Notes: generated from the letters alone by a model not told the origin. Counted from the first letter of the stretch, positions 39,385 to 51,821 are shown. The stretch is 64,000 nucleotides of DNA from an uncultured Pelagibacteraceae bacterium (GCA_902611845.1 CACMAX010000007.1:1-64000), one strand, 5' to 3'. Numbers and translations are program-made.

Positions 39385-42300
39385 TTATTGATTTACTGGG
39401 CTTTCTGCTTGCTCAATCTTCTCGTTCTCAGCAATGAATTTTTCATCGTCTAAACGAGCTTTCTTGTTCCATAAATTTTTAACAGATCCAGTTCCGGCAG
39501 GAACTAATCTACCAACAATTACATTTTCTTTTAATCCTGATAGTTTATCTACTTTACCTTTAATAGCAGCGTCTGTTAAAACTCTTGTAGTTTCTTGGAA
39601 AGAAGCGGCTGAAATAAATGACTCTGTTTGAAGAGAAGCTTTAGTAATTCCCATTAAAACTCTTTCTCCTACTGCAGGATTTTTACCATTTTTAACTAGC
39701 TGCTCGTTCATATTTTCAAATTTTATTCTATCAATAATTTCTCCAGGTAGTAATGAACTGTCACCTTGAATTTTAACTTCAACTTTTTTCAGCATTTGTC
39801 TTAAGATAACTTCAATATGTTTATCATTAATAATTACACCTTGTAATCTATAAACATCTTGTACTTGATTTACAAAATATTCGGTTAATTCTTCAATGCC
39901 TAAAATTCTAAGAATATCATGGGGTAATGGTTGACCATCTAACAAATATTCCCCTTTTTTAATTTTTTCACCTTGATTAAAATTAATGTGTTTTCCTTTT
40001 GGTATTAAATAACTTGAAGTATCTCCATTTTCTGATTCAATTGTTACCCTTTGTTTGCCTCTTACCTCTTTTCCAAATATTACTTTACCGTCATTTTCAG
40101 CAATAATTGCGCTATCTTTTGCTTTTCTTGCTTCAAATAATTCAGCAACTCTTGGAAGACCTCCTGTAATATCTTTAGTCTTTGTAGTTTCTTTAGGAAG
40201 TCTAGCTATTACATCACCAGCTGAAATTTTTTGTCCATCTTTAACAGATAATATTGAGTCTGGAACTAAGTAATATCTTGCTTCATTATCATCAGCTTTT
40301 TTAACAACATTTCCTTTTGCATCTCTTAGAGTAATTCTTGGTTTTAAATCTGTATTTTTGGATTGAGTTTTCCAATCAACTACTGCTTTAGTAGAAATTC
40401 CAGTTGCATCATCGGTCGTTTCCGCAATTGATACACCATCTATTAAATCTACATAATTTGCTATTCCATCTTTTTCAGCAATAACAGGTGTTGTATACGG
40501 ATCCCATTCACATATTTTTGATCCCTTTTTAACTTTATTTCCATTCTCAAAGAAAAGTTTTGATCCATAAGGAACTTTGTATGCAGCTACTTGTAATCCA
40601 TTATTATCTTCTATTGATAATTCTGTATTTCTTCCCATTACAATTAAATTCTTTTTTGAGTCTACTAATAAATTTGTGTTAACAATTTTTAATATACCAT
40701 CATTATTAGATACTATTTGAGATTCTTGTTTGACTGATGCTGTTCCTCCAACGTGAAAAGTTCTCATTGTAAGTTGAGTTCCAGGTTCACCAATAGATTG
40801 AGCTGATATCATTCCAATTGCTTCCCCAACATGTACCATTTTACCTCTTGATAAATCTCTACCATAACAAGTGGCGCATACACCTTCTTTCAAACTACAC
40901 GTCATCACTGAATAAACATTCAAGTTTTTTACACCTGCTGAGTCAATTTTTTCGCATGCAGCCTCATCGATCATACTATTTTTCTTTATTAAAACTTCGC
41001 CTGTTAATGGATTTTTTACATCTTTTGCTGTTACTCTTCCAAGAGCTCTTTCTGATAAGCTGACCATTATATTTCCACCTTCTAAGACCTCTGTAAGCTT
41101 TATGAAACTTGGGTTATCACATTTAACTTGAGTAATTGTTAAATCTTGGGCAACATCACATAGTCTTCTTGTTAAATAGCCAGAACTCGCAGTCTTTAAA
41201 GCAGTATCGGCTAGTCCTTTTCTTGCACCGTGAGTAGAGTTAAAATATTCTAGAGCAGTTAAACCTTCTTTAAAGTTTGATGTAATTGGAGACTCAATAA
41301 TTTCTCCAGATGGTTTTGCAATTAAACCTCTCATACCAGCTAATTGCTTCATTTGAGCTGCAGAACCTCTTGCACCACTATCTGCCATCATAAATACTGA
41401 ATTAATTTTGAGCCCATCTTCTGTCATTTCTGTAGCAGAAATTCTTTTCATCATTTCAGATGCTACTTTATCTGTACATTTTGACCATGCATCAATAACT
41501 TTATTGTATTTTTCACCTCTAGTTATTAATCCTTCTGCATATTGATTTTCATAATCAGAAATTAATTTTTTTGTTTCATCAATTAATTGCTGTTTGTTAT
41601 CTGGAATTACTAGATCGTCTTTACCAAATGATATTCCAGCTTTAAATGCATGTTTAAATCCGAGATCTTTTAATTTATCACAAAATATTACTGTGCTTTT
41701 CTGACCAGAAAATCTGAAAACATGATCAATAACCTCAGAAACTATTTTCTTAGGCAACAATCTATCAACTAAAGCAAATTTATTATTTATATTCTTTGGG
41801 ATAAGGTTTGCTAATAAAAATCTTCCAGCTGTACTAATATGTTTTTCATATTTGGTATTATTTTTTTCGTCAATTGTTGCAAACCTTGAAACAATTCTTG
41901 AATGAACTTTAATTTGGCCAATTTCCAAAGCATGCTCAATCTCTGAGGTATTTACAAAATATCCTTCAATTCTGTCTGTTTGATATGGTGGTTGAGAGAG
42001 ATAATAAATTCCTAAAATCATATCCTGACTTGGAACGATTATAGGTTTTCCATTTGATGGGCTTAAAATATTGTTTGTAGACATCATCAGCACCCTTGCT
42101 TCTAATTGTGCCTCTAAACTTAATGGTACGTGGACTGCCATTTGATCCCCATCAAAATCTGCGTTGAATGCAGCACAAGTTAGTGGATGTAACTCTATGG
42201 CGTTACCTTCAATTAATTTTGGTTCAAAAGCTTGAACACCTAATCTGTGGAGAGTTGGAGCTCTATTTAATATTACCGGATGTTCTCTAACAATTAATTC

Positions 42301-43548
42301 TAAAGCGTCCCAAACTTCATTTCTTTCTCTTTCAACAAGTTTCTTTGCTTGTTTTATTGTTGAAGCTAATCCAAGTTTATTTAATCTTGCATATAGAAAT
42401 GGTTTAAACAATTCTAAAGCCATTTTTTTTGGCAGACCACATTCGTGTAACTTTAAATCTGGTCCAACAACAATTACTGATCTTCCAGAATAATCTACTC
42501 TTTTACCTAATAAATTTTGTCTAAACCTACCTTGTTTACCTTTTAACATTTCTGCTAAAGATTTTAATGGTCTTTTCCCTGTACCTGTAATTACTCTTCC
42601 TCTTCTACCATTGTCAAATAATGCATCTACAGACTCTTGAAGCATTCTTTTTTCATTTCTCACAATTATATCTGGAGCTTTAAGATCCATTAATCTTTTT
42701 AAACGATTATTTCTATTTATAACTCTTCTATATAAGTCATTTAAGTCAGAAGTAGCAAATCTACCTCCATCTAACGGAACTAGTGGTCTTAATTCAGGTG
42801 GAATAACTGGTATTGTTGTTAAAATCATCCATTCAGGTTTATTTCCAGTATCTATAAATGATTCAATTAATTTTAATCTTTTAATTGATCTTTCTTCTGA
42901 AACTTTTGATTTAGTTTCTTTGATTGACTTAATTAAAGCTTCTTTTTCTTGCTCTAGATCTATTGATTTTAAAATTTCTAGAATTGCTTCAGCTCCTATA
43001 CCTGCAGTAAATGATTCTTCACCATACTCATCTTGATATTTTATAAGCTCTTCTTCTCCTAATAGTTGATTCTTCTTAAGACCTGTTAAACCAGGTTCAA
43101 TAACTATAAAGTTTTCGAAATATAGTACCCTCTCAACCTCTTTTAATTTCATGTCAATTGCAAGAGATATTCTGCTTGGTAAAGATTTTAAGAACCATAT
43201 ATGAGCAACTGGTGTTGCTAAATTAATATGACCCATTCTTTCACGTCTTACATTTGACTTTGTAACCTCTACACCACATTTTTCGCATATAATTCCTCTA
43301 AATTTCATTCTTTTGTATTTGCCACAAAGACATTCATAATCTTTTATTGGTCCAAATATTCTTGCACAAAATAATCCGTCTTTTTCAGGTCTAAACGTTC
43401 TATAATTTATTGTTTCAGGTTTTTTAATTTCTCCATAAGTCCAAGATTTAATTTTTTCTGGACTAGCAAGAGTTATTTTTATGCTATTAAAATTTTGCGC
43501 TTCTGAAATTTCTGAAGATTTAAATAGATCTGTTAATTCTTTACTCAT
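39385..43548 (-). CDS. rpoC: RNA polymerase beta' subunit
   Basis: RpoC carries the catalytic Mg2+. The N-terminal zinc ribbon is [23 protein letters not shown] (near 73-95), and the active-site loop [15 protein letters not shown] binds the metal through its three aspartates. The trigger-loop region [25 protein letters not shown] is seen as [25 protein letters not shown]. The second zinc site, [14 protein letters not shown]...CATC, is also present. The 1387 residues are full length. It starts 1 bp after the rpoB stop. Confidence 0.99.
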   Translation of the reverse strand: MSKELTDLFKSSEISEAQNFNSIKITLASPEKIKSWTYGEIKKPETINYRTFRPEKDGLFCARIFGPIKDYECLCGKYKRMKFRGIICEKCGVEVTKSNVRRERMGHINLATPVAHIWFLKSLPSRISLAIDMKLKEVERVLYFENFIVIEPGLTGLKKNQLLGEEELIKYQDEYGEESFTAGIGAEAILEILKSIDLEQEKEALIKSIKETKSKVSEERSIKRLKLIESFIDTGNKPEWMILTTIPVIPPELRPLVPLDGGRFATSDLNDLYRRVINRNNRLKRLMDLKAPDIIVRNEKRMLQESVDALFDNGRRGRVITGTGKRPLKSLAEMLKGKQGRFRQNLLGKRVDYSGRSVIVVGPDLKLHECGLPKKMALELFKPFLYARLNKLGLASTIKQAKKLVERERNEVWDALELIVREHPVILNRAPTLHRLGVQAFEPKLIEGNAIELHPLTCAAFNADFDGDQMAVHVPLSLEAQLEARVLMMSTNNILSPSNGKPIIVPSQDMILGIYYLSQPPYQTDRIEGYFVNTSEIEHALEIGQIKVHSRIVSRFATIDEKNNTKYEKHISTAGRFLLANLIPKNINNKFALVDRLLPKKIVSEVIDHVFRFSGQKSTVIFCDKLKDLGFKHAFKAGISFGKDDLVIPDNKQQLIDETKKLISDYENQYAEGLITRGEKYNKVIDAWSKCTDKVASEMMKRISATEMTEDGLKINSVFMMADSGARGSAAQMKQLAGMRGLIAKPSGEIIESPITSNFKEGLTALEYFNSTHGARKGLADTALKTASSGYLTRRLCDVAQDLTITQVKCDNPSFIKLTEVLEGGNIMVSLSERALGRVTAKDVKNPLTGEVLIKKNSMIDEAACEKIDSAGVKNLNVYSVMTCSLKEGVCATCYGRDLSRGKMVHVGEAIGMISAQSIGEPGTQLTMRTFHVGGTASVKQESQIVSNNDGILKIVNTNLLVDSKKNLIVMGRNTELSIEDNNGLQVAAYKVPYGSKLFFENGNKVKKGSKICEWDPYTTPVIAEKDGIANYVDLIDGVSIAETTDDATGISTKAVVDWKTQSKNTDLKPRITLRDAKGNVVKKADDNEARYYLVPDSILSVKDGQKISAGDVIARLPKETTKTKDITGGLPRVAELFEARKAKDSAIIAENDGKVIFGKEVRGKQRVTIESENGDTSSYLIPKGKHINFNQGEKIKKGEYLLDGQPLPHDILRILGIEELTEYFVNQVQDVYRLQGVIINDKHIEVILRQMLKKVEVKIQGDSSLLPGEIIDRIKFENMNEQLVKNGKNPAVGERVLMGITKASLQTESFISAASFQETTRVLTDAAIKGKVDKLSGLKENVIVGRLVPAGTGSVKNLWNKKARLDDEKFIAENEKIEQAESPVNQ

Positions 43549-43549
43549 A

Positions 43550-46500
43550 TTAATTTAGCTCCACATTTAGTGCTAGAGATTTAATTTCTTTTACTAAAAC
43601 GTTAAATGACTCTGGTATACCAGACTCAAAATTTTCTTCGCCTTTTACTATTGTTTCATAAACCTTAACTCTGCCAGCTACATCATCGGACTTAACAGTT
43701 AAAATTTCTTGAAGTGTATATGATGCACCATAAGCCTCTAATGCCCAAACTTCCATTTCACCAAATCGTTGACCACCTAATTGTGCTTTACCTCCCAGAG
43801 GTTGTTGAGTTACTAGACTGTACGGACCAGTAGATCTTGCGTGAATTTTATCTTCTACTAAATGGTGAAGCTTTAACATATAAATAGTTCCAACTGTAAC
43901 TTCTCTATCAAATTTTTCACCAGTTCTTCCATCCCATAGAGTAGTTTGTCCAGAATTTGGTAACTCCGCTAGTTCCAACATTTTAGTCACATCTTTTTCT
44001 TTTGCTCCATCAAAAACTGGTGTCGCAATTGGAACACCATGTCTTATATTTGAGCATAAATCTTCAAATTCCGATTGATTTAGTTTTTCAATATCTTGAT
44101 CATATATTTCTTTACCGTATACATTTTTTAAAAATGATTTAATTTTTTCTGTTTTTTCGATTTTTTTTTGGTTTTCATTAACTAATAGATTTAATTTTTC
44201 ACCTAGTTCAGTACAAGACCATCCTAAGTGTGTTTCTAATATTTGACCAACATTCATCCTACTTGGTACACCTAAAGGATTGAGTACTATATCTACTGGT
44301 TTACCATTTTCTCTATATGGCATATCCTCAACTGGAACTATTTTACTAACAACTCCTTTATTACCATGTCTTCCAGACATTTTATCACCAGGTCTTAGTC
44401 TTCTCTTTATCGCTACAAAAACTTTAACCATTTTCATGACACTAGGTAATAAATCATCGCCTTGTCTTATTTTTAAAACTTTATCCTCAAATCTATCTTG
44501 TATGTCTTGTTTAGCACTATTGTATTGGTCTTTAATTTGGGACAGTGAAGATAATTTCGATTGATCTTCAACTGATATTTTAAATAAGTCAGAAACAGGT
44601 AAGCTTCCAATTATTTCATCTGTTAATATAGTGCTAGCATCTAATTCCTTTATTTTTTTATTTATTTTTGTCCCACTCAATATTGATGAAAGTCTTTGTT
44701 TAATACTTCTCTCAAGTATTTCCTCTTCAACTTTTTTGTCTTCTTGAACGCTTTCAATTTCAGCTCTTTCAATTGTTATAGATCTTTCATCTTTTTCAAT
44801 TCCATGTCTATTAAATACTCTCACATCAACAACAATACCACCACTACCACTTGGCATTTTTAATGAAGTGTCAGTAACATCTATTGCTTTTTCACCAAAT
44901 ATAGATCTTAATAATTTTTCCTCTGGACCCGATGCTGTATCTCCTTTTGGTGTAACTTTTCCAACTAAAATATCTCCAGGTTTAACTTCAGCTCCAATAT
45001 AAACAATTCCCGACTCATCTAAATTTTTTAAAGACTCTTCATTTACATTTGGTATATCTCGAGTAATATCTTCTTCACCAAGTTTAGTATCTCTAGCCAT
45101 TACCTCATATTCTTCAATATGGATTGAAGTGAATACATCATCAGTAACACATCTTTCTGAAATTAATATTGAATCCTCAAAATTGTAACCTTGCCAAGGC
45201 ATAAATGCTACAGTTACATTTTTTCCTAGCGCAAGCTCTCCTACTTTAGTTGATGGACCATCAGCTATAATATCACCAGCCTTAACTTTATCACCAACTC
45301 TAACTAATGGTTTTTGATTTATACAAGTATTTTGGTTTGATCTTTTAAATTTTTGTAAATTATAAATATCTACTCCTGATTTAGTATAATCTTTTTCGCC
45401 TGAAGCTTTTATAACAACTCTTTTACCATCAATTTTATCTACAACTCCCTCTCGTTTTGCAACAATCGTTACACCAGAATCAAGGGCTACATCACTTTCA
45501 ATACCTGTTCCTACTAATGGAGCTTCTGGTTTTAATAATGGAACTGCCTGTCTCATCATGTTTGAGCCCATTAATGCTCTATTTGCGTCATCATTTTCTA
45601 GAAATGGGATTAGTGAAGCAGCAACTGAAACAAGTTGTTTTGGTGATACATCGATGTAGTCAATATTTTCTGGTTTTGCCAAAATGAAATTTAGGTTTTG
45701 TCTACATGAAACCAATTCTTCGGTAAATTTACCGTTTTTATCAATAAGCGAATTAGCTTGAGCTATAGTAAATTTTGTTTCTTCCATAGCAGATAAATAT
45801 TCTATATTATTCTGAACCATTCCATCTTTAACTTTTTTATATGGGCTTTCTATAAAACCATACTTGTTAATTTTTGAGTAAGTAGATAAACTGTTTATTA
45901 GTCCAATATTTGGTCCCTCTGGAGTTTCTATTGGACATATTCTTCCATAATGAGTTGGATGAACATCTCTTACTTCAAACCCAGCTCTTTCTCTTGTTAA
46001 TCCACCTGGTCCTAATGCAGATACTCTTCTTTTGTGGGTTATCTCTGAAAGTGGGTTAGTTTGGTCCATAAACTGTGATAGTTGGGAAGTTGCAAAGAAA
46101 TCTTTTAAAGAAATTGTTAAAGGTTTTGCATTTATTAGATCTTGGGGCATTGCAGACTCAACATCTAAGGTAGTCATTTTTTCCTTAATAGCTCTCTCCA
46201 TCCTGTAAACACCTATACGTGCTTGGTTTTCAACAAGTTCTCCTACAGATCTAACTCTTCTATTGCCTAAATGGTCAATATCGTCAACTTCATCTTTACC
46301 ATCTCTTAGATCCAGCATTTTTTGAATTATTGCTAGAATGTCGTCATTTCTTAATATTGTTATTTTGTCAGAACAAGTAAGTTCTAACCTGGAGTTCATT
46401 TTTACTCTTCCAACATCTGATAAATCATATCTATCAGAACTAAAAAACAAGTTATTAAAAATCTGAGTGGCTATTTCTATTGTTGGTGGCTCTCCAGGTC

Positions 46501-47632
46501 TTAAAACTTTATAAATTTCAGTAATTGCATCATTTTTATTTTCATTTTTATCGTTAAAAATGCTCAATAATAAATATGGACCTTTATTTATAGAGTTAGT
46601 TCTTGAAATATCTAATGTTTTTATACCAGCATCTATGATTTTGCTAATAATAGTCTCATTTAATTCTGTACCAATTTTAAATATGTCATCACCAACAGTT
46701 ATGTCCCTATGTAAAAATTTACCATAAAGAGATTCGCTAGACACAAATATTTCTTTTAAACCATCATTTGATAATTTTTTTGCTGTTAAGAAGTTTATTT
46801 TTTCTCCTGATTTAACAATAACTTTATTATTTTTAGCATCAATAACCTCCTCTGAAAAATTTTTAGCTTTATAGTTCTCTGGATCAAACTTGGTTTTCCA
46901 TTTATTGATATTTTTATCATAACCTAATGTTTCTTTTTGATAAAATTCATCAACAATATCATTTTTTGAGAAACCTAAGGCTTGTAATAATGTGGAAACT
47001 AATATTTTCTTTTTCCTATCTATTCTAAAATATAATAAATCTTTAACATCAAACTCAAAATCTAACCAAGAACCTCTATTAGGAATTACTCGACAATTAA
47101 ATAATAATTTTCCACTTGCGTGAGACTTGCCTTTATCATGATCAAAAAATACGCCAGGACTTCTATGCATTTGGTTTACAACAACTCTTTGAACACCATT
47201 AGTTATAAAAGTTCCGCTGTTTGTCATCATGGGTACCTCACCCATATAAACTTCCTGCTCTTTTGCTGACAAAATATCTTTAGTATTATTCTCTTGATCT
47301 ATTTCATAAACAACTAATCTAAGTGTGCATTTAAGTGCGGCTGAATAAGTTAGCCCTCTTGCTATACACTCTTCAACATCAAATTTTGGTTTCTCTAGCT
47401 TATAAGATACATATTCTAATGTAGCTTTATCATTTAAATCTTCTATTGGAAAAATACTTTTAAAAACTCTGTCAAAGCCTTTAACAAGATGCTGTTCAAC
47501 GTCTATTCTAAATTCAGTCAATTCTTTATAAGAATTTTTTTGAACCTCAATAAGATTTGGTATTGATAAGCTCTCTTTGAGTTTTCCAAAACTCTTTCTA
47601 ATATTTTTCTTTTCTGTAAAAGATAATTGCAT
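43550..47632 (-). CDS. rpoB: RNA polymerase beta subunit
   Basis: The 1360-residue beta subunit is complete. The rifampicin-pocket region reads [30 protein letters not shown], with the sensitive-type residues (Asp, His, Ser) in place. [17 protein letters not shown] follows. The C-terminal switch region includes [22 protein letters not shown] and [25 protein letters not shown] 48-bp gap separates it from rplL, and most of that gap is one inverted repeat. Confidence 0.99.
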   Translation of the reverse strand: MQLSFTEKKNIRKSFGKLKESLSIPNLIEVQKNSYKELTEFRIDVEQHLVKGFDRVFKSIFPIEDLNDKATLEYVSYKLEKPKFDVEECIARGLTYSAALKCTLRLVVYEIDQENNTKDILSAKEQEVYMGEVPMMTNSGTFITNGVQRVVVNQMHRSPGVFFDHDKGKSHASGKLLFNCRVIPNRGSWLDFEFDVKDLLYFRIDRKKKILVSTLLQALGFSKNDIVDEFYQKETLGYDKNINKWKTKFDPENYKAKNFSEEVIDAKNNKVIVKSGEKINFLTAKKLSNDGLKEIFVSSESLYGKFLHRDITVGDDIFKIGTELNETIISKIIDAGIKTLDISRTNSINKGPYLLLSIFNDKNENKNDAITEIYKVLRPGEPPTIEIATQIFNNLFFSSDRYDLSDVGRVKMNSRLELTCSDKITILRNDDILAIIQKMLDLRDGKDEVDDIDHLGNRRVRSVGELVENQARIGVYRMERAIKEKMTTLDVESAMPQDLINAKPLTISLKDFFATSQLSQFMDQTNPLSEITHKRRVSALGPGGLTRERAGFEVRDVHPTHYGRICPIETPEGPNIGLINSLSTYSKINKYGFIESPYKKVKDGMVQNNIEYLSAMEETKFTIAQANSLIDKNGKFTEELVSCRQNLNFILAKPENIDYIDVSPKQLVSVAASLIPFLENDDANRALMGSNMMRQAVPLLKPEAPLVGTGIESDVALDSGVTIVAKREGVVDKIDGKRVVIKASGEKDYTKSGVDIYNLQKFKRSNQNTCINQKPLVRVGDKVKAGDIIADGPSTKVGELALGKNVTVAFMPWQGYNFEDSILISERCVTDDVFTSIHIEEYEVMARDTKLGEEDITRDIPNVNEESLKNLDESGIVYIGAEVKPGDILVGKVTPKGDTASGPEEKLLRSIFGEKAIDVTDTSLKMPSGSGGIVVDVRVFNRHGIEKDERSITIERAEIESVQEDKKVEEEILERSIKQRLSSILSGTKINKKIKELDASTILTDEIIGSLPVSDLFKISVEDQSKLSSLSQIKDQYNSAKQDIQDRFEDKVLKIRQGDDLLPSVMKMVKVFVAIKRRLRPGDKMSGRHGNKGVVSKIVPVEDMPYRENGKPVDIVLNPLGVPSRMNVGQILETHLGWSCTELGEKLNLLVNENQKKIEKTEKIKSFLKNVYGKEIYDQDIEKLNQSEFEDLCSNIRHGVPIATPVFDGAKEKDVTKMLELAELPNSGQTTLWDGRTGEKFDREVTVGTIYMLKLHHLVEDKIHARSTGPYSLVTQQPLGGKAQLGGQRFGEMEVWALEAYGASYTLQEILTVKSDDVAGRVKVYETIVKGEENFESGIPESFNVLVKEIKSLALNVELN

Positions 47633-47639
47633 CCCAGCA

Positions 47640-47663
47640 ACTGATTAAATTAATTTAACCAGT
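47640..47663 (-). promoter_or_regulatory. stem-loop in the rplL-rpoB gap
   Basis: The minus-strand sequence forms a ten-pair stem (one G-U) with a TTAA loop, CTGGTTAAA pairing with TTTAATCAG plus an outer A-T pair. It ends 7 nt upstream of the rpoB ATG, where a ribosome would bind, and occupies half of the gap. No U-run follows, so it is not an ordinary terminator. Comparable positions in E. coli hold an attenuator and an RNase III site that uncouple rplJL from rpoBC; the same role here is inferred from position only. Confidence 0.4.
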
Positions 47664-47680
47664 AAATAATCCTATCTAAT

Positions 47681-48052
47681 TTATTTTAGTTCTACTTTTG
47701 CGCCAGCTGCTTCAAGTTTTTGCTTAATCTCTTCAGCTTCTTTTTTGTTAACACCTGATTTGACTTCTTTTGGTGCACCTTCAACTAAATCTTTTGCTTC
47801 TTTAAGGCCTAAAGCAGTTATAGCTCTGATCTCTTTTATAACGTTAATTTTTTTATCACCAGCTGCAGTTAGCATAATTGTAAATTCATCTTTTTCTTCT
47901 GCTGGTGCTGCTCCACCTGCTGCTGCTGGTGCCGCTGCTACAGCCGCTGCTGCAGTCACTCCCCATTTTTCTTCAAGTTGTTTTGAAAGTTCAGCTGCTT
48001 CTACAACAGTTAAACTTGATAAGTCGTCGATAATTTTATTTAAGTCAGCCAT
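47681..48052 (-). CDS. rplL: 50S ribosomal protein L7/L12
   Basis: This is the stalk protein that recruits translation GTPases. The N-terminal dimerisation domain (about 1-32) is followed by an Ala-rich hinge (about 34-52, [20 protein letters not shown]) and the C-terminal domain with [33 protein letters not shown]. The 123 residues are typical. Several copies per ribosome are needed, which fits a regulatory step between it and rpoB. Confidence 0.98.
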   Translation of the reverse strand: MADLNKIIDDLSSLTVVEAAELSKQLEEKWGVTAAAAVAAAPAAAGGAAPAEEKDEFTIMLTAAGDKKINVIKEIRAITALGLKEAKDLVEGAPKEVKSGVNKKEAEEIKQKLEAAGAKVELK

Positions 48053-48070
48053 AATTAATCTTGTCCCTGG

Positions 48071-48580
48071 TTATTTTTTTGATTTTTCGAGCGCTAAAAT
48101 AGCGATTTTTGACGCCGGCGCAAGTAAAATACTTGCTATTTTTTGTGCTGGAGACCTCAATATTCCTACTATTTTAGCCCTAGCTTCATCGAGTGAAGGT
48201 AGCGTAGCTACATTTTTTACGCCTGCAACGTCTAAAATGTCGGACCCCATGATTCCACCTAGAATCTTTAAATTTTCATTTTCTTTTGAAAAATTTGTCA
48301 ATATTTTTGCAGAAGTTATTGCATCTTCAGATAAAGCTACAGCAGTGGGGCCTGAAAACAAGTTTGAAAGATCTTTGCATCTTGTTTTTTCTAATGCCAA
48401 TTTTGTTATTCTATTATTTGTAATTTTGAATTTTATACCATGTTCTCTCATTTTAGCTCTTAAGTCATCAAGTTGATTCATCGTTAAACCTTGATAATGA
48501 GTAACTATTACAGCTTCAGATTTTTCGAACTGATTTGTCATATCTGATATATACTGTTTCTTTTGTTCTTTATTCATCAT
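48071..48580 (-). CDS. rplJ: 50S ribosomal protein L10
   Basis: L10 anchors the L7/L12 dimers to the ribosome. The globular domain has EAVIVTHYQGLTMNQLDDLRAKMREHGIKFKITNN (about 18-52), and a C-terminal helix (SPAQKIASILLAPASKIAILALEKSKK) binds L7/L12. The gene begins with two ATG codons in a row, and either could serve. The 169 residues are normal. Unlike most neighbours, it is separated from rplL by 18 bp. Confidence 0.97.
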   Translation of the reverse strand: MMNKEQKKQYISDMTNQFEKSEAVIVTHYQGLTMNQLDDLRAKMREHGIKFKITNNRITKLALEKTRCKDLSNLFSGPTAVALSEDAITSAKILTNFSKENENLKILGGIMGSDILDVAGVKNVATLPSLDEARAKIVGILRSPAQKIASILLAPASKIAILALEKSKK

Positions 48581-48582
48581 AA

Positions 48583-49272
48583 CTAAATACTCTTACCTAA
48601 TTTAATTTTGTACGAAACACCCATTGTAGAAGTTATAAAAGCTTGTTTAATCAAATCTCCTTTTATTGTATTATTTGATTTTTCCTTCTCTAATGCATCT
48701 AATACTGCATTAAAATTCAGTATTAGTTTATCGTCTGAAAAAGATTTATTTCCTATACTCACACCTATATTTCCATCTTTATCATTTCTTATTTCAACTT
48801 GACCAGATTTTGCATCTGTTATAGCTTTTTTTACATCATTGGTGACCGATCCTAATTTTGGATTTGGCATCAATCCTTTTGGACCAAGAACTTTTCCTAA
48901 TTTTGAAAGTTTAATCATCATACCAGGTGTGCATATTAATTTTTCAAAGTTTATATTTCCTGCTTTTATTTCTTCTATAAGTGCATCGCCACCAACAACT
49001 TCTGCTCCAGCATCTTTTGCTTCTTGAGATTTATTTTCTTCACAAACAACACCTACTTTTACTTTTTTTAAACTTCCACCAGGTAAATTAATAACTGTTC
49101 TAATATTAACTTCACTTTTTTTTTGCTTATTATTAATTTGGAAACTTAGATCTAAAGACTCATCAAATTTTGTTGTGCAGTTTTGTTTTAAAATAGGTAT
49201 TAATTTATCTACTGTTTCAGATTGCAAATCTCTAGTTTTTTTCGGCAATTTTTTAAATCTTTTTGATGACAT
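48583..49272 (-). CDS. rplA: 50S ribosomal protein L1
   Basis: L1 forms the mobile stalk that releases E-site tRNA. The segment ICTPGMMIKLSKLGKVLGPKGLMPNPKLGSVTNDVKKAI (about 113-151) contains the highly conserved LGPKGLMPNPK. The 229 residues are complete. In many bacteria L1 represses its own rplKA message; no mimic of its rRNA site was identified. Confidence 0.98.
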   Translation of the reverse strand: MSSKRFKKLPKKTRDLQSETVDKLIPILKQNCTTKFDESLDLSFQINNKQKKSEVNIRTVINLPGGSLKKVKVGVVCEENKSQEAKDAGAEVVGGDALIEEIKAGNINFEKLICTPGMMIKLSKLGKVLGPKGLMPNPKLGSVTNDVKKAITDAKSGQVEIRNDKDGNIGVSIGNKSFSDDKLILNFNAVLDALEKEKSNNTIKGDLIKQAFITSTMGVSYKIKLGKSI

Positions 49273-49700
49273 TATTCTACTACCTCTATACCCATTGATC
49301 TTGCAGATCCTGCTATAATTTTTGCAGCTTCTTCAACATCGTGTGCATTTAAATCCGCCATTTTTTTTTCTGCAATTTCTTTTAGTTGTTTCTTAGAAAT
49401 TTTAGCAACAATATTTCTACCCGGTTCTTTTGAGCCACTTTTTAATTTTACAGCCTCTTTAATAAAATGAGATGCTGGTGGTGATTTGATAATAAAATCA
49501 AATTTTTTATCTTTATATACTGTAATAATTACTGGTACTGGTTTGCCAGCAAATGATTTAGTTTTCTCATTAAATGCTTTACAAAAGTCCATAATATTTA
49601 TCCCTCTTTGACCTAAAGCTGGACCTACAGGTGGAGCTGGATTAGCTTGTCCTCCGTTGATTTGCAATTTTATATATCCACTTATTTCTTTTTTAGCCAT
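49272..49700 (-). CDS. rplK: 50S ribosomal protein L11
   Basis: L11 lies at the GTPase-associated centre and is needed for RelA-dependent stringent signalling. The N-terminal proline switch region reads [29 protein letters not shown], and the C-terminal RNA-binding domain ends [12 protein letters not shown]. The 142 residues are standard. It overlaps nusG by one base. Confidence 0.98.
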   Translation of the reverse strand: MAKKEISGYIKLQINGGQANPAPPVGPALGQRGINIMDFCKAFNEKTKSFAGKPVPVIITVYKDKKFDFIIKSPPASHFIKEAVKLKSGSKEPGRNIVAKISKKQLKEIAEKKMADLNAHDVEEAAKIIAGSARSMGIEVVE

Positions 49701-50230
49701 TAACTTGCCTTTTCTACCTGACTGTATTCTAAATCAACTGGTGTAGGTCTTCCAAATATTGAAACAGAAACTTTTAATCTTAGTTTATCCTCATCTATAT
49801 CCTCAACTAATCCACTAAACGAGGCAAATGGTCCATCTATAACTTGAACCTTCTCTCCGACGTTATATTCAACACCTGATTTTGGCTGTACTACCCCGTC
49901 TTTAATTTGACCAAGTATTTTTTCAATTTCTTTTTCTGATACCGGTATTGGAGTTCCTTTAGTTCCTAAAAAACCACTTACTTTTTTAAGATTTTTTATC
50001 ATATGATAAATTGTATTATCCATTTCACTTTTTAGTAATACATAGCCTGGAAAGTATTTTTTTTTTCTTTGAACTCTTTTTCCTCTTTTAACTTCGGTTA
50101 TATCGTGAGTAGGAACAATAATCTCATCAATTTTATCCGAAATATTTGCTTTAGTTGCTTCCTCTTTGATTTCTTTAGCAACTTTATTTTCAAAGCTAGA
50201 ATGAGATTGTACGATATACCAATTTTTCAT
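49700..50230 (-). CDS. nusG: transcription termination/antitermination factor NusG
   Basis: NusG binds RNA polymerase and links it to ribosomes through S10. The NGN domain starts [22 protein letters not shown] and includes [22 protein letters not shown]. The KOW motif near the end is [23 protein letters not shown]. The 176 residues are normal. It overlaps secE by one base, giving the conserved secE-nusG pair. Confidence 0.98.
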   Translation of the reverse strand: MKNWYIVQSHSSFENKVAKEIKEEATKANISDKIDEIIVPTHDITEVKRGKRVQRKKKYFPGYVLLKSEMDNTIYHMIKNLKKVSGFLGTKGTPIPVSEKEIEKILGQIKDGVVQPKSGVEYNVGEKVQVIDGPFASFSGLVEDIDEDKLRLKVSVSIFGRPTPVDLEYSQVEKAS

Positions 50231-50421
50231 TACAGATTAACCTTTAAAACTAATTCTAAAAAAAATTGTAGGACTTGATCTAATAAAAGAAAAAATAAAG
50301 CAGCCACAATAGCCATTGCAACAACCATTAAAGATCCTTGAATAACCTCTTTTCCTGTTGGCCAAGTAACTTTAAATGCTTCTTGTTTTACATCCTGAAT
50401 AAATTTAAGCGGGTTTTTCAT
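50230..50421 (-). CDS. secE: preprotein translocase subunit SecE
   Basis: SecE clamps the SecY channel. The ATG at 50421 gives 63 residues: an amphipathic helix (NPLKFIQDVKQEAFKVTWPTGKEV, with the conserved VxWPT) and one membrane helix. A longer frame to 50493 only translates the tRNA-Trp gene and was rejected. The start codon lies 11 nt after the tRNA CCA end, and those 11 nt are almost all A on the sense strand with no Shine-Dalgarno sequence. Confidence 0.96.
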   Translation of the reverse strand: MKNPLKFIQDVKQEAFKVTWPTGKEVIQGSLMVVAMAIVAALFFLLLDQVLQFFLELVLKVNL

Positions 50422-50432
50422 AATTTTTTTTT

Positions 50433-50508
50433 TGGCAGGAGCGGAGGGAATCGAACCCCCAACCTCCGGTTTTGGAGACCGGCGCTCTACCAATTGAGCT
50501 ACACTCCT
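50433..50508 (-). tRNA. trnW: tRNA-Trp (anticodon CCA)
   Basis: A complete 76-nt cloverleaf with encoded CCA. The acceptor stem is AGGAGTG/CGCTCCT, the anticodon stem CCGGT/ACCGG encloses the loop CTCCAAA, and the T loop is TTCGATT. It lies between tuf and secE on the same strand, the widespread tuf-trnW-secE-nusG order, and must be cut out of a common transcript. Confidence 0.98.
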
Positions 50509-50515
50509 ATGGAGT

Positions 50516-51706
50516 TTACTCTATAATTTTAGTTACTACTCCAGCTCCTACTGTTCTACCACCTTCTCTAATGGCAAAATTTAATTTTTCAGCCATTGCA
50601 ATAGGTGTAATTAATTTTACTGTAAATTTAGCGTCATCACCTGGCATTACCATTTCTGTGCCCGCAGGTAACTCGACTTCACCTGTAACATCAGTTGTTC
50701 TAAAGTAAAACTGAGGTCTGTATTTAGTAAAGAAAGGTGTATGTCTTCCTCCTTCTTCTTTTTTTAATACGTAAGCTTGTGCCTCAAATTTAGTATGTGG
50801 AGTAATTGAAGCTGGTTTGCACAATACTTGTCCTCTCTCAACATCAGTTCTCTCAACTCCTCTTAATAGAGCTCCAATATTATCTCCAGCTTCTCCAGAG
50901 TCTAACAGTTTTCTAAACATTTCTACACCTGTACAAACAGTTTTTTTTGTTTCTCTGATTCCAACAATTTCAATTTCATCTCCAGTTTTAATTACACCAG
51001 ATTCTACTCGACCAGTTACAACTGTTCCTCTTCCTGAAATTGAGAATACATCCTCAACAGGCATCAAGAAATCTTTGTCTTTTGGTCTATCTGGTTGTGG
51101 AATGAATTCATCAACAGATTTCATAAGTTCCATGATAGAATTTTTTCCAATCTCATCATCTCTACCTTCAACGGCTGCTAATGCAGAGCCTTTAATAATT
51201 GGGGTTTTATCTCCTGGGAATTTGTATGATGTTAATAAATCTTTAATTTCCTCTTCAACAAGTTCAATCATTTCTTTATCATCCACTTGATCAACTTTGT
51301 TTAAGTAAACAACTATTGCTGGGACACCAACTTGTCTTGCTAAAAGAATATGTTCTCTCGTTTGAGGCATTGGTCCATCTGCTGCGTTAACTACTAATAT
51401 TGCTCCATCCATTTGTGCAGCACCTGTAATCATGTTTTTCACGTAGTCTGCGTGGCCTGGGCAATCAACGTGTGCATAGTGTCTTTTTTCAGTTTCATAT
51501 TCAACGTGAGCAGTTGAAATTGTAATTCCTCTTTCTTTTTCCTCTGGAGCTTTATCAATTTGATCATAAGCAGTAAATTGTGCACCGCCTGACTCTGCTA
51601 ATACTTTTGTGATCGCAGCAGTTAATGTTGTTTTACCATGATCGACATGACCAATAGTACCAATATTACAGTGCGGTTTATTTCTTACAAACTTTTCTTT
51701 TGACAT
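50516..51706 (-). CDS. tuf: elongation factor Tu
   Basis: EF-Tu delivers aminoacyl-tRNA. [15 protein letters not shown] (G1), the switch [26 protein letters not shown] (G3) and NKVDQVDD (G4) are intact, and 396 residues make it complete. It is the only tuf in the window: the second copy common next to fusA is absent. It lies downstream of tRNA-Tyr and tRNA-Gly. Codon third positions are less AT-biased than in the accessory genes, as expected for a very highly expressed gene. Confidence 0.99.
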   Translation of the reverse strand: MSKEKFVRNKPHCNIGTIGHVDHGKTTLTAAITKVLAESGGAQFTAYDQIDKAPEEKERGITISTAHVEYETEKRHYAHVDCPGHADYVKNMITGAAQMDGAILVVNAADGPMPQTREHILLARQVGVPAIVVYLNKVDQVDDKEMIELVEEEIKDLLTSYKFPGDKTPIIKGSALAAVEGRDDEIGKNSIMELMKSVDEFIPQPDRPKDKDFLMPVEDVFSISGRGTVVTGRVESGVIKTGDEIEIVGIRETKKTVCTGVEMFRKLLDSGEAGDNIGALLRGVERTDVERGQVLCKPASITPHTKFEAQAYVLKKEEGGRHTPFFTKYRPQFYFRTTDVTGEVELPAGTEMVMPGDDAKFTVKLITPIAMAEKLNFAIREGGRTVGAGVVTKIIE

Positions 51707-51747
51707 TACTTGTTTACCTCTTTTATTTTTTTCCTTAATTTATTTTT

Positions 51748-51821
51748 TGGAGCGGGTAAAGGGAATCGAACCCTTACATCCAGCTTGGAAGGCTAGCGTT
51801 CTACCATTGAACTACACCCGC
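51748..51821 (-). tRNA. trnG: tRNA-Gly (anticodon TCC)
   Basis: A 74-nt cloverleaf with encoded CCA. The acceptor stem is GCGGGTG/TACCCGC (one G-T pair), the anticodon loop is CTTCCAA within CTAGC/GCTGG, and the T loop is TTCGATT. It lies 41 bp upstream of tuf and 42 bp downstream of tRNA-Tyr on the same strand. Confidence 0.97.

Noticed and set aside
47745-48476. 243-codon open frame opposite rplL and rplJ
   Set aside because: It is a mirror of highly expressed ribosomal protein genes, rich in Ala/Ser/Phe with no recognisable pattern, and has no own signals.
50422-50493. N-terminal extension of secE in a longer open frame
   Set aside because: The added residues are a translation of the tRNA-Trp gene; real SecE begins at the ATG at 50421.
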